Of a DNA stretch of 54,818 nt, positions 9,101-16,366 are shown piece by piece. The stretch spans positions 1-54,818 of the forward strand of contig JAILHD010000034.1 in the NCBI GenBank assembly GCA_024696155.1, given 5' to 3'. Position 1 is the first letter of the stretch. Each line of letters starts with the position of its first letter. Origin of the DNA: Treponema sp. (lineage in GTDB: Bacteria > Spirochaetota > Spirochaetia > Treponematales > Treponemataceae). A program made the position numbers and the translations under genes. The notes below the pieces were generated by a model that saw nothing but the letters and a program-made list of their open reading frames with translations, had not been told where the DNA came from and searched no databases.

Positions 9101-10662
9101 ATTCTATCGAAGACCTTGCTCAGCTTATTTATGATTTGAAAAATGCAAACCGCGCTGCCAGAATCAGCGTAAAGCTTGTAAGTGAAGCAGGTGTAGGTAC
9201 AATTGCTGCCGGTGTTGCAAAAGCCGGTGCACAGGTAATTTTGATTTCCGGTCATGATGGTGGTACTGGTGCTGCACCAATTTCTTCTATTCATCATGCG
9301 GGACTTCCATGGGAACTTGGCCTTTCTGAGGCTCATCAGACTTTGATTCAAAACGGACTTCGCGGTCGTGTAATTATTGAAACTGACGGTAAACTTATGA
9401 GCGGCCGTGATGTTGCAATTGCCTGTCTTTTGGGTGCAGAGGAGTTTGGTTTTGCTACAGCGCCTCTTATTACAATGGGTTGTGCAATGATGCGTGTCTG
9501 CAATCTTGATACCTGTCCATTTGGTGTTGCAACTCAGAATGAAAAACTTCGCGAACGCTTCCCTGGAAAGCCTGAATACGTAGAAAACTTTATGAAGTTT
9601 ATTGCCCAGGAACTTCGCGAATATATGGCAAAACTTGGAGTTCGTTCTATTGATGAAATGTGCGGACGAACAGATCTTCTTAAGATGAAGGAAAAGCAGG
9701 GCTTTAAGCGTGCCGGTCTTATTGATTTGTCTCGCGTACTTGCCGGTGGCGAAAACGAAGGCTGGAAAAAGACCCGCGATACATTCAACTTCGAACTTGA
9801 AAAGAAACTTGACCTTACAAGACTGGTGCCAGACTTTGAAAACTCTAAGGCTTCGGCAGAAGTAGACATTCAGTCTACAGACCGCACCTTTGGTACTATT
9901 CTTGGCAGCGAAATCCAGAAGAAATTCGGTGGAAAACTTGAAGATGATGCTTACGTTGTAAAATGCCGCGGTGGAGCGGGACAGAGCTTTGGTGCCTTTA
10001 TTCCAAAAGGACTTACAATCCGTCTTACAGGAGATGCAAACGATGCCTTTGGTAAAGGCTTGAGCGGTGGAAAACTTGTTGTTACAAAGCCTGCTGATTT
10101 TGAAGGTCAGGCAGACAGCAACATTATTGTAGGAAACGTTGCATTGTTTGGTGCTACAAGCGGTAATGCCTATATCAACGGTGTTGCAGGCGAGCGTTTC
10201 TGTGTCCGTAATTCCGGGGCTATAGTTGTTGCTGAAGGTTGCGGTGATCACGGTCTTGAATACATGACTGGTGGAACTGCCGTAATTCTTGGAGGCACTG
10301 GACGCAATTTGTGTGCCGGTATGAGTGGTGGAGTTGCTTACATTCTTGATGAAAAGCACGACCTTTACAAACGTCTTAATCACGAACTTGTAAAAAGCTA
10401 TGACCTTGATGATGAGATTTCTACTCTGCGCGGAACAAGTGATCAGGAACGTCTTCGCAGTCTTATTGAAGAACACGCAAAAGAAACAGGTTCTCAAAAG
10501 GCAAAAGCAATTCTTTCTGACTGGGAACATTACAAGACCTGCTTTAAGAAGATTATCCCTAATGATTATCTGAAGATTATGACAGGAATTGCCAGCGAAG
10601 AGTCTAAAGGTCTTGCTCATGATGATGCAGTTCTTGCAGCCTTTAAGAAGGCGACTGCATAA
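6196..10662 (+). CDS. gltB: Glutamate synthase large subunit
   Basis: 1488 aa; HDACGIGAVVNIDG amidotransferase start, GMSGGVAYILDE C-terminal GXGXG domain. Confidence 0.97.
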   Translation: MKTLYEPSFEHDACGIGAVVNIDGSKSHKIVDNALSIVEKLEHRAGKDASGKTGDGVGILLQISHDFFKKAAADFVGNLGERDYGIAQIFFPGNEDECNSEKTDFEKAVKEGGLKLLGWRQVPVDAAVLGQKARDCMPNIRQAFIARPEKCEKGLEFDKLLYKVRLSFEKKDNHKTYICSFSSRTIVYKGMFLVHELRTFYKDLQSPEYVSALALVHSRFSTNTNPSWQRAHPNRFIAHNGEINTIRGNVDRMLARDGEVDTTGSDSAMLDNTLEYFVMNGMPLPLAVMICIPEPWKHDDSLSQEKRDFYHYWATMMEPWDGPAAILYSDGDVLGATLDRNGLRPSRYFITKDNMLVLSSEVGVLDIPESQIVEKSRLMPGRMLLVDTTQKRLITDKELKETYATKNPYGEWLDLNLTHLADLKIPNKKIPVSTQEERNRLYRAFAWNYEDLNEMVLPMARNGVEPTGAMGVDTPLACLSDKHPPLYSYFKQLFAQVTNPPIDSLREKIVTDTTVYVGTDGDLLHTKGSNCRVLEINNPILTGTDLVKIAALNQPGLRATTLSLLMDMEKLNLESALENLFKQIDAVYSEGYNIIILSDRGVDEKHAAIPSLLAVSAVEQYLIRTKKRTKISIILESAEVRDVHQAAMCMGYGARAINPYLAHESIAELIDQKLLDKDYHTAIDDYNKAIIGGIVKIAAKMGISAVQSYQSAQIFEAVGIAQDVVEKYFTNTVSRVGGIGLKEIEEDILYHHKQAWNDMGLTVNTHLDSVGFHKFRRGPNAEDHLYNPETIIALQEATRNGDYSRFKEYTALVDDNSRPHTLRAMLDFDFEKAGKGISIDEVEGVDSIVQRFKTGAMSYGSISEEAHKCMAAAMNHLHGKSNSGEGGEKPERLGTEYNSAIKQVASGRFGVTEEYLLSAREIQIKMAQGAKPGEGGHLPGKKVYPWIAKTRYATPGVSLISPPPHHDIYSIEDLAQLIYDLKNANRAARISVKLVSEAGVGTIAAGVAKAGAQVILISGHDGGTGAAPISSIHHAGLPWELGLSEAHQTLIQNGLRGRVIIETDGKLMSGRDVAIACLLGAEEFGFATAPLITMGCAMMRVCNLDTCPFGVATQNEKLRERFPGKPEYVENFMKFIAQELREYMAKLGVRSIDEMCGRTDLLKMKEKQGFKRAGLIDLSRVLAGGENEGWKKTRDTFNFELEKKLDLTRLVPDFENSKASAEVDIQSTDRTFGTILGSEIQKKFGGKLEDDAYVVKCRGGAGQSFGAFIPKGLTIRLTGDANDAFGKGLSGGKLVVTKPADFEGQADSNIIVGNVALFGATSGNAYINGVAGERFCVRNSGAIVVAEGCGDHGLEYMTGGTAVILGGTGRNLCAGMSGGVAYILDEKHDLYKRLNHELVKSYDLDDEISTLRGTSDQERLRSLIEEHAKETGSQKAKAILSDWEHYKTCFKKIIPNDYLKIMTGIASEESKGLAHDDAVLAAFKKATA

Positions 10663-10663
10663 G

Positions 10664-10742
10664 CGGGGCGTTGCGGGGTGTCCCCGCAGAAGGGGTAGCC
10701 CGCAACAGGGTGCGGGCGCAGGGGAAGGCTTTCCCCTCCTTA
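10664..10742. repeat. GC-rich multi-hairpin intergenic element between gltB and gltD
   Basis: GCGGGGTGTCCCCGC, GCCCGCAACAGGGTGCGGGC, GGGGAAGGCTTTCCCC palindromes in an AT-rich genome. Confidence 0.55.
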
Positions 10743-10763
10743 AAACATCATAGGAGAATTAAT

Positions 10764-12359
10764 ATGGGTAAACCAACTGGATTTATGGATTATAAAAGAA
10801 TTGAAAACGGAAGTTTTGAGCCGCTTGAGCGTATAAAGAATTTTAAGGAGTTTCATCCTGTAATGGAGGATGCTAAGCGACGTGAACAGGCAGCCCGCTG
10901 TATGAACTGTGGTGTGCCGATGTGTCAATCGGCAATCCGTCTTGCCGGCATGGTAACAGGTTGTCCACTTCATAATTATATTCCGGAATGGAACGACGCG
11001 CTTTTTAAAGGTCAGTATGATATGGCGGCCTGGAGACTTTTAAAAACTTCAAGTTTTCCGGAATTTACAGGAAGGGTTTGCCCGGCTCTTTGCGAAAAGG
11101 CCTGCAACTGCGGAAATCCTGTGTGTGGTGATGGAGCCGTTACAGTTCACGAAAATGAGCTTTATATTATAGAAAAAGCTTTTGAATCAGGTTACATGAA
11201 GCCTGAAATTCCTGCGGTTCGAAGCGGAAAAAAGATTGCCGTAATTGGTGCGGGGCCTGCAGGCCTTGCTGCTGCAGACTGGCTTAATCGCCGCGGTCAC
11301 AGCGTTACAGTTTACGAGCGCGAAGATAAGGCCGGCGGACTTTTGATGTACGGTATTCCTAACATGAAGCTGGACAAAAAAATTGTTGAACGCCGAATTT
11401 CCTTGATGAAGGCTGAAGGCGTTGAGTTTGTATTCAATGCCGATGTAGGAAAAAATATTTCTGCAGAGCATATTTTACGCCAGTTTGATGCTGTTGCCCT
11501 CTGCTGTGGTGCAAAAAAAGCCCGCTCTCTTACTTCTTCTGGTATTTCCGAACTAAAATCCGAGCGGGAAGGAGCTGCCGGCGGAATGATGTTCGCTGTA
11601 GATTTTCTTAAAGCTGTTACAAAATGTGTAATTGCAACAACCGGCGCCCTTGAAAAAATCGGAATTAATCCTGCAAACAAACAGATTGACCAGATGCTGC
11701 TTCAGGATTTTGGAATTGAAGTTGAAGGAAAACATGTTGTGATTGTAGGTGGTGGTGATACTGGTAATGACTGCTGCGGAACTTCAATTCGTCTTGGTGC
11801 TGCAAGCGTTACTCAGATAGAAATGATGCCTTGCCCTCCAAAAGAGCGTGCTGCAAATAACCCATGGCCACAGTGGCCAAAAGTGCTCAAAACTGATTAC
11901 GGTGCAGAAGAATCAATTGCGGTTTTCGGTCACGATCCTCGCGTTTATGAAACAACTGTAAAAGAAGTAATCAGTAAAGACGGTCATATTACAGCCGTTC
12001 GCACTGTTGAAGTTGAATTTAAAAATATTGATGGAAAGCGCCAGCTTGTAGAACGCCAGGGAACAGAAAAAACACTTCCTTGTGATTTGCTTCTGGTTGC
12101 CGCAGGTTTTACCGGTTGTGAAGAATATACAGCACAGTCCTTTGGTGTTGAACTTGGTCCCCGCGGAACAGTTGCAACTGCGCTTACTGAAGGAGATCAG
12201 AAAATTGAAACTTCTTTCAGTTCAGATACAGGTTATGCCACATCAGTTTCTAAGGTTTTTGCAGCCGGCGACATGCACCGCGGACAGTCTCTTGTAGTCT
12301 GGGCCATTGCCGAAGGCCGCGAATGCGCCCAGGAAATAGATGCATTTTTATTGAAATAG
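10764..12359 (+). CDS. gltD: Glutamate synthase small subunit
   Basis: MGKPTGFMDYKRIENG start with upstream AGGAGAA; AARCMNCGVPMCQ Fe-S and GAGPAGLAAADWLNRRGHSVTVYE FAD motifs. The ORF-track start at 10671 reads through the GC-rich element. Confidence 0.96.
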   Translation: MGKPTGFMDYKRIENGSFEPLERIKNFKEFHPVMEDAKRREQAARCMNCGVPMCQSAIRLAGMVTGCPLHNYIPEWNDALFKGQYDMAAWRLLKTSSFPEFTGRVCPALCEKACNCGNPVCGDGAVTVHENELYIIEKAFESGYMKPEIPAVRSGKKIAVIGAGPAGLAAADWLNRRGHSVTVYEREDKAGGLLMYGIPNMKLDKKIVERRISLMKAEGVEFVFNADVGKNISAEHILRQFDAVALCCGAKKARSLTSSGISELKSEREGAAGGMMFAVDFLKAVTKCVIATTGALEKIGINPANKQIDQMLLQDFGIEVEGKHVVIVGGGDTGNDCCGTSIRLGAASVTQIEMMPCPPKERAANNPWPQWPKVLKTDYGAEESIAVFGHDPRVYETTVKEVISKDGHITAVRTVEVEFKNIDGKRQLVERQGTEKTLPCDLLLVAAGFTGCEEYTAQSFGVELGPRGTVATALTEGDQKIETSFSSDTGYATSVSKVFAAGDMHRGQSLVVWAIAEGRECAQEIDAFLLK

Positions 12360-12379
12360 AATAAATAAGAAAAATAGCG

Positions 12380-12524
12380 CAAGGGAACAGAGTATGCTTC
12401 AAAAACGTTCTGTTTGTGATGGTCGCAAAAGCGACCAGTTCAATAGTTTCTTTACCACAAACAGCATGTAGCGCGATATCGCGCGGTTTTGAAGCATACT
12501 CTGCGACCGGGAGCAATTTTTATT
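12380..12524 (+). ncRNA. Large structured 3'-UTR element, copy 1
   Basis: Nested helices CAGAGTATGCTTC/GAAGCATACTCTG, CTGTTTGTG/CACAAACAG, GGTCGC/GCGACC, GCGCGATATCGCGC; paralogous to 54591-54733 (minus). Confidence 0.6.
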
Positions 12525-12588
12525 TCTAAGTTGTAATATTCCTGATAAAAAGCTAAAATATCATCAAATTTATTTTTGAGGGATATTA

Positions 12589-14241
12589 ATGATTACAGTA
12601 AGCGATGTAAGCGTTTCATTCAGCGAAAAACCGCTTTTTAAAGACGTAAACCTTAAGTTTAATAAAGGAAACTGTTACGGAATCACCGGTGCAAATGGTG
12701 CCGGAAAATCTACCTTCCTTAAGCTTCTTTCCGGCGAGCTCGAACGCGATTCAGGCGATATTTTTATGACTCCGGGCGAGCGAATGGCTGTTTTAAAGCA
12801 GGATCACTTTGCTTATGATGAATATTTGGTAAAAGATACTGTTATGATGGGCTTTCCAAAACTTTACGAAGTTTCTAAGGCCCGTGACGAAATTTATGCT
12901 AAAGCTGACTTTACCGAAGAAGACGGAATTAAATCTGCCGAGCTGGAAGCAGAATTTGGCGAACTTGGCGGTTACGAAGCAGAAAATCAGATTGAACAGA
13001 TGCTTTCAGGTCTTGGCCTTGAAGAAGAATTTCATGACAAAATGATGAGCGAGCTCGATGAATCTCAGAAGGTTCGTGTTCTTCTTGCACAGGCAATCTA
13101 CGGAAACCCTGATGCCCTGATTCTCGATGAACCTACCAACGGTTTGGATATTGAATCAATTACCTGGCTTGAAAACTTCCTTCTGGACTTTGAAAACACT
13201 GTAATTGTTGTATCGCATGACCGTCACTTCCTGAACACAGTCTGCACTTACATCTGCGATATAGACTTTGGAAAAATCACACAGTTCAGCGGAAACTACG
13301 ACTTCTGGTATCAGATGACTCAGATTATGCAGCGTCAGGCTCATGAACAGCAGAAAAAGACTGAAGACAAGATGAAGGATTTGCGCGAGTTTATCCTCCG
13401 TTTCTCTTCTAACGCATCTAAGGCTAAACAGGCAACATCTCGTAAAAAGATTTACGACAAACTTGCAGAAAGCATGGAAGAAATCCCTGTTTCTACCCGT
13501 AAGTTTCCTTATGTAAGCTTTAAAGCAGACCGTGAAATCGGAAACAACGTTCTTGATATCAAAGGACTCAACTATAAGGATGCAGACGGCGTTCAGCTTC
13601 TTAAAGATTTTTCTTTGTCTGTTGGTCGTAACGATAAAATTGCCTTTGTCGGAATTGAGCATAACTCAAAGACAGCACTTTTTGACATCATCAACGAGGT
13701 TAAAAAGCCTGATTCAGGTGAATATTACTGGGGTCAGACAACTTCACACACATATCTTCCACGCGATACATCATCATACTTTGACAACAATCTGAACATT
13801 ACAGAATGGCTCAAGCAGTATTCTAAAGATCAGGATGATGCTTATGTTCGCGGCTTCCTTGGACGTATGCTCTTTAGTGGTGACGAATCTCTTAAAAAGG
13901 TTAAGGTACTTTCCGGAGGAGAAAAAGTCCGCTGTATGCTTTCAAAACTTATGCTTTCTGGTGCCAACGTTCTTTGTATGGATGACCCTACAAACCACCT
14001 TGACCTTGAAGCAATTCAGTCTTTGAACGAAGGTTTGATTGCATTCCCAGGTGTTGTACTCTTTACTTCACATGACCACGAGTTCATTCAGTCTATTGCT
14101 AACCGCATCGTAGAAATCACTCCAAACGGAATTATTGACCGCATGATGAGCTTTGATGACTACATTAAAGACGAAGGCGTTGCCGAACTCCGTAAAAAGC
14201 TCTACGAAGGAACAGGTAAGAAGCTCAAGTATAGAGTTTAA
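12589..14241 (+). CDS. ABC-F family ATP-binding protein
   Basis: 550 aa; two ABC cassettes (GANGAGKST, LILDEPTNGLD; LSGGEKVRCMLSKLML, CMDDPTNHLD), no TM segments. Confidence 0.93.
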   Translation: MITVSDVSVSFSEKPLFKDVNLKFNKGNCYGITGANGAGKSTFLKLLSGELERDSGDIFMTPGERMAVLKQDHFAYDEYLVKDTVMMGFPKLYEVSKARDEIYAKADFTEEDGIKSAELEAEFGELGGYEAENQIEQMLSGLGLEEEFHDKMMSELDESQKVRVLLAQAIYGNPDALILDEPTNGLDIESITWLENFLLDFENTVIVVSHDRHFLNTVCTYICDIDFGKITQFSGNYDFWYQMTQIMQRQAHEQQKKTEDKMKDLREFILRFSSNASKAKQATSRKKIYDKLAESMEEIPVSTRKFPYVSFKADREIGNNVLDIKGLNYKDADGVQLLKDFSLSVGRNDKIAFVGIEHNSKTALFDIINEVKKPDSGEYYWGQTTSHTYLPRDTSSYFDNNLNITEWLKQYSKDQDDAYVRGFLGRMLFSGDESLKKVKVLSGGEKVRCMLSKLMLSGANVLCMDDPTNHLDLEAIQSLNEGLIAFPGVVLFTSHDHEFIQSIANRIVEITPNGIIDRMMSFDDYIKDEGVAELRKKLYEGTGKKLKYRV

Positions 14242-14295
14242 AACTTGACATTTGTACATATTTCCTCTATATTATATATGTCAGTTTAATATTAG

Positions 14296-14333
14296 TATTA
14301 AAAAGACTCGTGCAAAAACACGGGTCTTTTTTA
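14296..14333 (+). terminator. Intrinsic terminator after the ABC-F gene
   Basis: AAAAGACTCGTGCAAAAACACGGGTCTTTTTT. Confidence 0.75.
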
Positions 14334-14372
14334 TTATTGTTCAAAAAGTTTGTTGCTGACCTGAAACCGGAT

Positions 14373-14861
14373 ATGGAATATACATCATATAAATCAATTA
14401 AATACTATCCTGAGTGTTCTGCTCTTGTAGAAGAACTTGGATACAAACTTGTAGACCTTAAGATTGTTCCTGCAAAGACAATCACTAAGATTTCTGCAAT
14501 TGTGTGCACTAAGGATCCAAACGGGAACATGGGCGTAAATGACTGCGCTAAGGTTCACCGTGTGCTTCTTCCAAAACTTGAAGAGCTTTTGGGAACTGAA
14601 GAAACAAGCATGGAGCTTACAAGCCCTGGCATTGAGCATAATCTTAAGAATGCGGCTGAATTTGCACTTTTTGCTGGCAGAACAGTGCGCATCTGGGATA
14701 AAACTGTTACAGACTGGATTAGTGGAACAATTGTTTCTGCTGATGACAAATCGGTTACTTTAAAGAAGGATGACGGTACAGAGTTTACCCAATCTTTTGA
14801 AAATATAGCAAAGGCAAAATTTATTTCTGCCTCAAATAATAACAATAAAGAGGAGGCTTAA
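14373..14861 (+). CDS. rimP: Ribosome maturation factor RimP
   Basis: Upstream of nusA-infB; LVEELGYKLVDLKIV.., LTSPGIEHNLKNAAEF. Start moved from 14310, which lies in the terminator, to ATG 14373. Confidence 0.88.
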   Translation: MEYTSYKSIKYYPECSALVEELGYKLVDLKIVPAKTITKISAIVCTKDPNGNMGVNDCAKVHRVLLPKLEELLGTEETSMELTSPGIEHNLKNAAEFALFAGRTVRIWDKTVTDWISGTIVSADDKSVTLKKDDGTEFTQSFENIAKAKFISASNNNNKEEA

Positions 14862-14862
14862 A

Positions 14863-16347
14863 ATGTCAGAAATGGCAGAAGCTATCCGTCGTTTGATTGA
14901 AGAAAAAGGTTATTCTGAAGAATCAGTACGACAGACTATCGAGAAGGCACTTAAAGCTGCTTATAAAAAGAGATATGGAACAGACGAGAACGCAATCGTA
15001 AAGTTTGCAGACGATATGTCGGATGTGTCGCTTTTCTCAAGAAAAGTTGTAATTGATGGTGTTTATGACCCAACAATGGAAATTGAACTTGAGGAAGCCC
15101 GCGCACTTGCAGGTGATGAGATTGAAGAGGGTGATGAAATTGATATTCTTGAAGACCCTAAATCTTACGAGCGTTCAGAAGTTTCTACTGGTAAGCAGAC
15201 TGCTCATCAGGGCTTGAACGAAACCTACAAGACATCTCTTTACAACGAGTATAAAGACAAAGTTGGTGAAATCATCATCGGTTATTACCAGCGAGAACGC
15301 AACGGAAACATCTACGTTGACCTTGGAAATGCAGGCCGTCTTGAAGGTGTGCTTCCTGTTAAATATCAGTCTAAACTTGAATTCTACGACAAAAATGACC
15401 GCATTAAGGCTCTTATCGTAGACATTAAGCCTACAAACTCTGGAATCCAGCTGATTCTTTCTCGCAGCGATCCAAAACTTGTCTGCTCTATTTTGGAAAA
15501 AGAAGTTCCAGAAATTGCAGATGGTACTGTAGAAATTGTTAAGGCTGTCCGCGATGCAGGTTACCGCACAAAGATTGCTGTAAGCACAAAACGCGAAGAA
15601 GTAGATCCTGTTGGAGCTTGTGTTGGTCTTAAGGGTGTACGTATTCAGAATGTTATCCGTGAACTTTTGAACGAAAAAATCGATGTTCTTAAGTACGAAT
15701 CTGACCCTGCTGAGTTCATAAAAAATGCACTTTCACCAGCTCAGGTTAATCGCGTAGTTATCATGGATGCAGAAAAACGTCAGGCTCTCGCAATTGTTGA
15801 CGAAAGTCAGTTCTCTCTGGCAATTGGCCGTCAGGGACAGAACGTTCGCCTTGCTAACCGCCTTTGTGACTGGAACATCGACGTTAAGACAGAAGAGCAG
15901 GCAGCAGATATTGACTTCTCTAATGTTAATACTGTTCAGAATGCTCGTGCTCTCTTTAATGATGATGCAGCAGCAGAAGAAAATTATGATGAAATTACTA
16001 CTGTGGCAGAGTTGCCTGGTGTAAATAAAGAGGTTGCCGAACTTCTTAAGGCAAATGGAATTGAACAGATTCAGGACTTTGTTGAAGCTTACGACTCTGA
16101 TAAGATTCAGATTGAAGGTGTTACAAAAAAAGCACTTGATGAAATTAACAATCTTATTAATGAAAACGTTGAGTTCGTAGAAGACGAAACTGAAACTGAA
16201 GAGGCTCCAGCTCAGGCTGAGACAACAGAAAAAGAAGAAGCAGAGGAAGAATACTTCTGCCCTGAATGTGGAGCTAAGATTACTCTTGATATGACTCGCT
16301 GTCCAAAATGTGGTTGTGAGTTTGAATTCGAAGAGGATGCAGAATAG
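14863..16347 (+). CDS. nusA: Transcription termination/antitermination factor NusA with C-terminal zinc-ribbon-like tail
   Basis: NusA N-domain, S1 and KH motifs (DPVGACVGLKGVRIQNVIRELLNEKIDVL); tail FCPECGAKITLDMTRCPKCGCEF. Confidence 0.95.
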   Translation: MSEMAEAIRRLIEEKGYSEESVRQTIEKALKAAYKKRYGTDENAIVKFADDMSDVSLFSRKVVIDGVYDPTMEIELEEARALAGDEIEEGDEIDILEDPKSYERSEVSTGKQTAHQGLNETYKTSLYNEYKDKVGEIIIGYYQRERNGNIYVDLGNAGRLEGVLPVKYQSKLEFYDKNDRIKALIVDIKPTNSGIQLILSRSDPKLVCSILEKEVPEIADGTVEIVKAVRDAGYRTKIAVSTKREEVDPVGACVGLKGVRIQNVIRELLNEKIDVLKYESDPAEFIKNALSPAQVNRVVIMDAEKRQALAIVDESQFSLAIGRQGQNVRLANRLCDWNIDVKTEEQAADIDFSNVNTVQNARALFNDDAAAEENYDEITTVAELPGVNKEVAELLKANGIEQIQDFVEAYDSDKIQIEGVTKKALDEINNLINENVEFVEDETETEEAPAQAETTEKEEAEEEYFCPECGAKITLDMTRCPKCGCEFEFEEDAE

Positions 16348-16366
16348 AGAGGCATAGAATAGAAAC

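Noticed and set aside
9007-10620. 537-aa antisense ORF opposite gltB
   Set aside because: Low-complexity Cys/Phe/Ser/Thr-rich translation, no RBS, fully inside the well-supported gltB; shadow ORF from codon bias.
10671-10763. N-terminal extension of GltD (MRGVPAEGVARNRVRAQGKAFPSLKHHRRIN)
   Set aside because: Translation of the GC-rich hairpin element; a good SD and conserved GltD start are at 10764.
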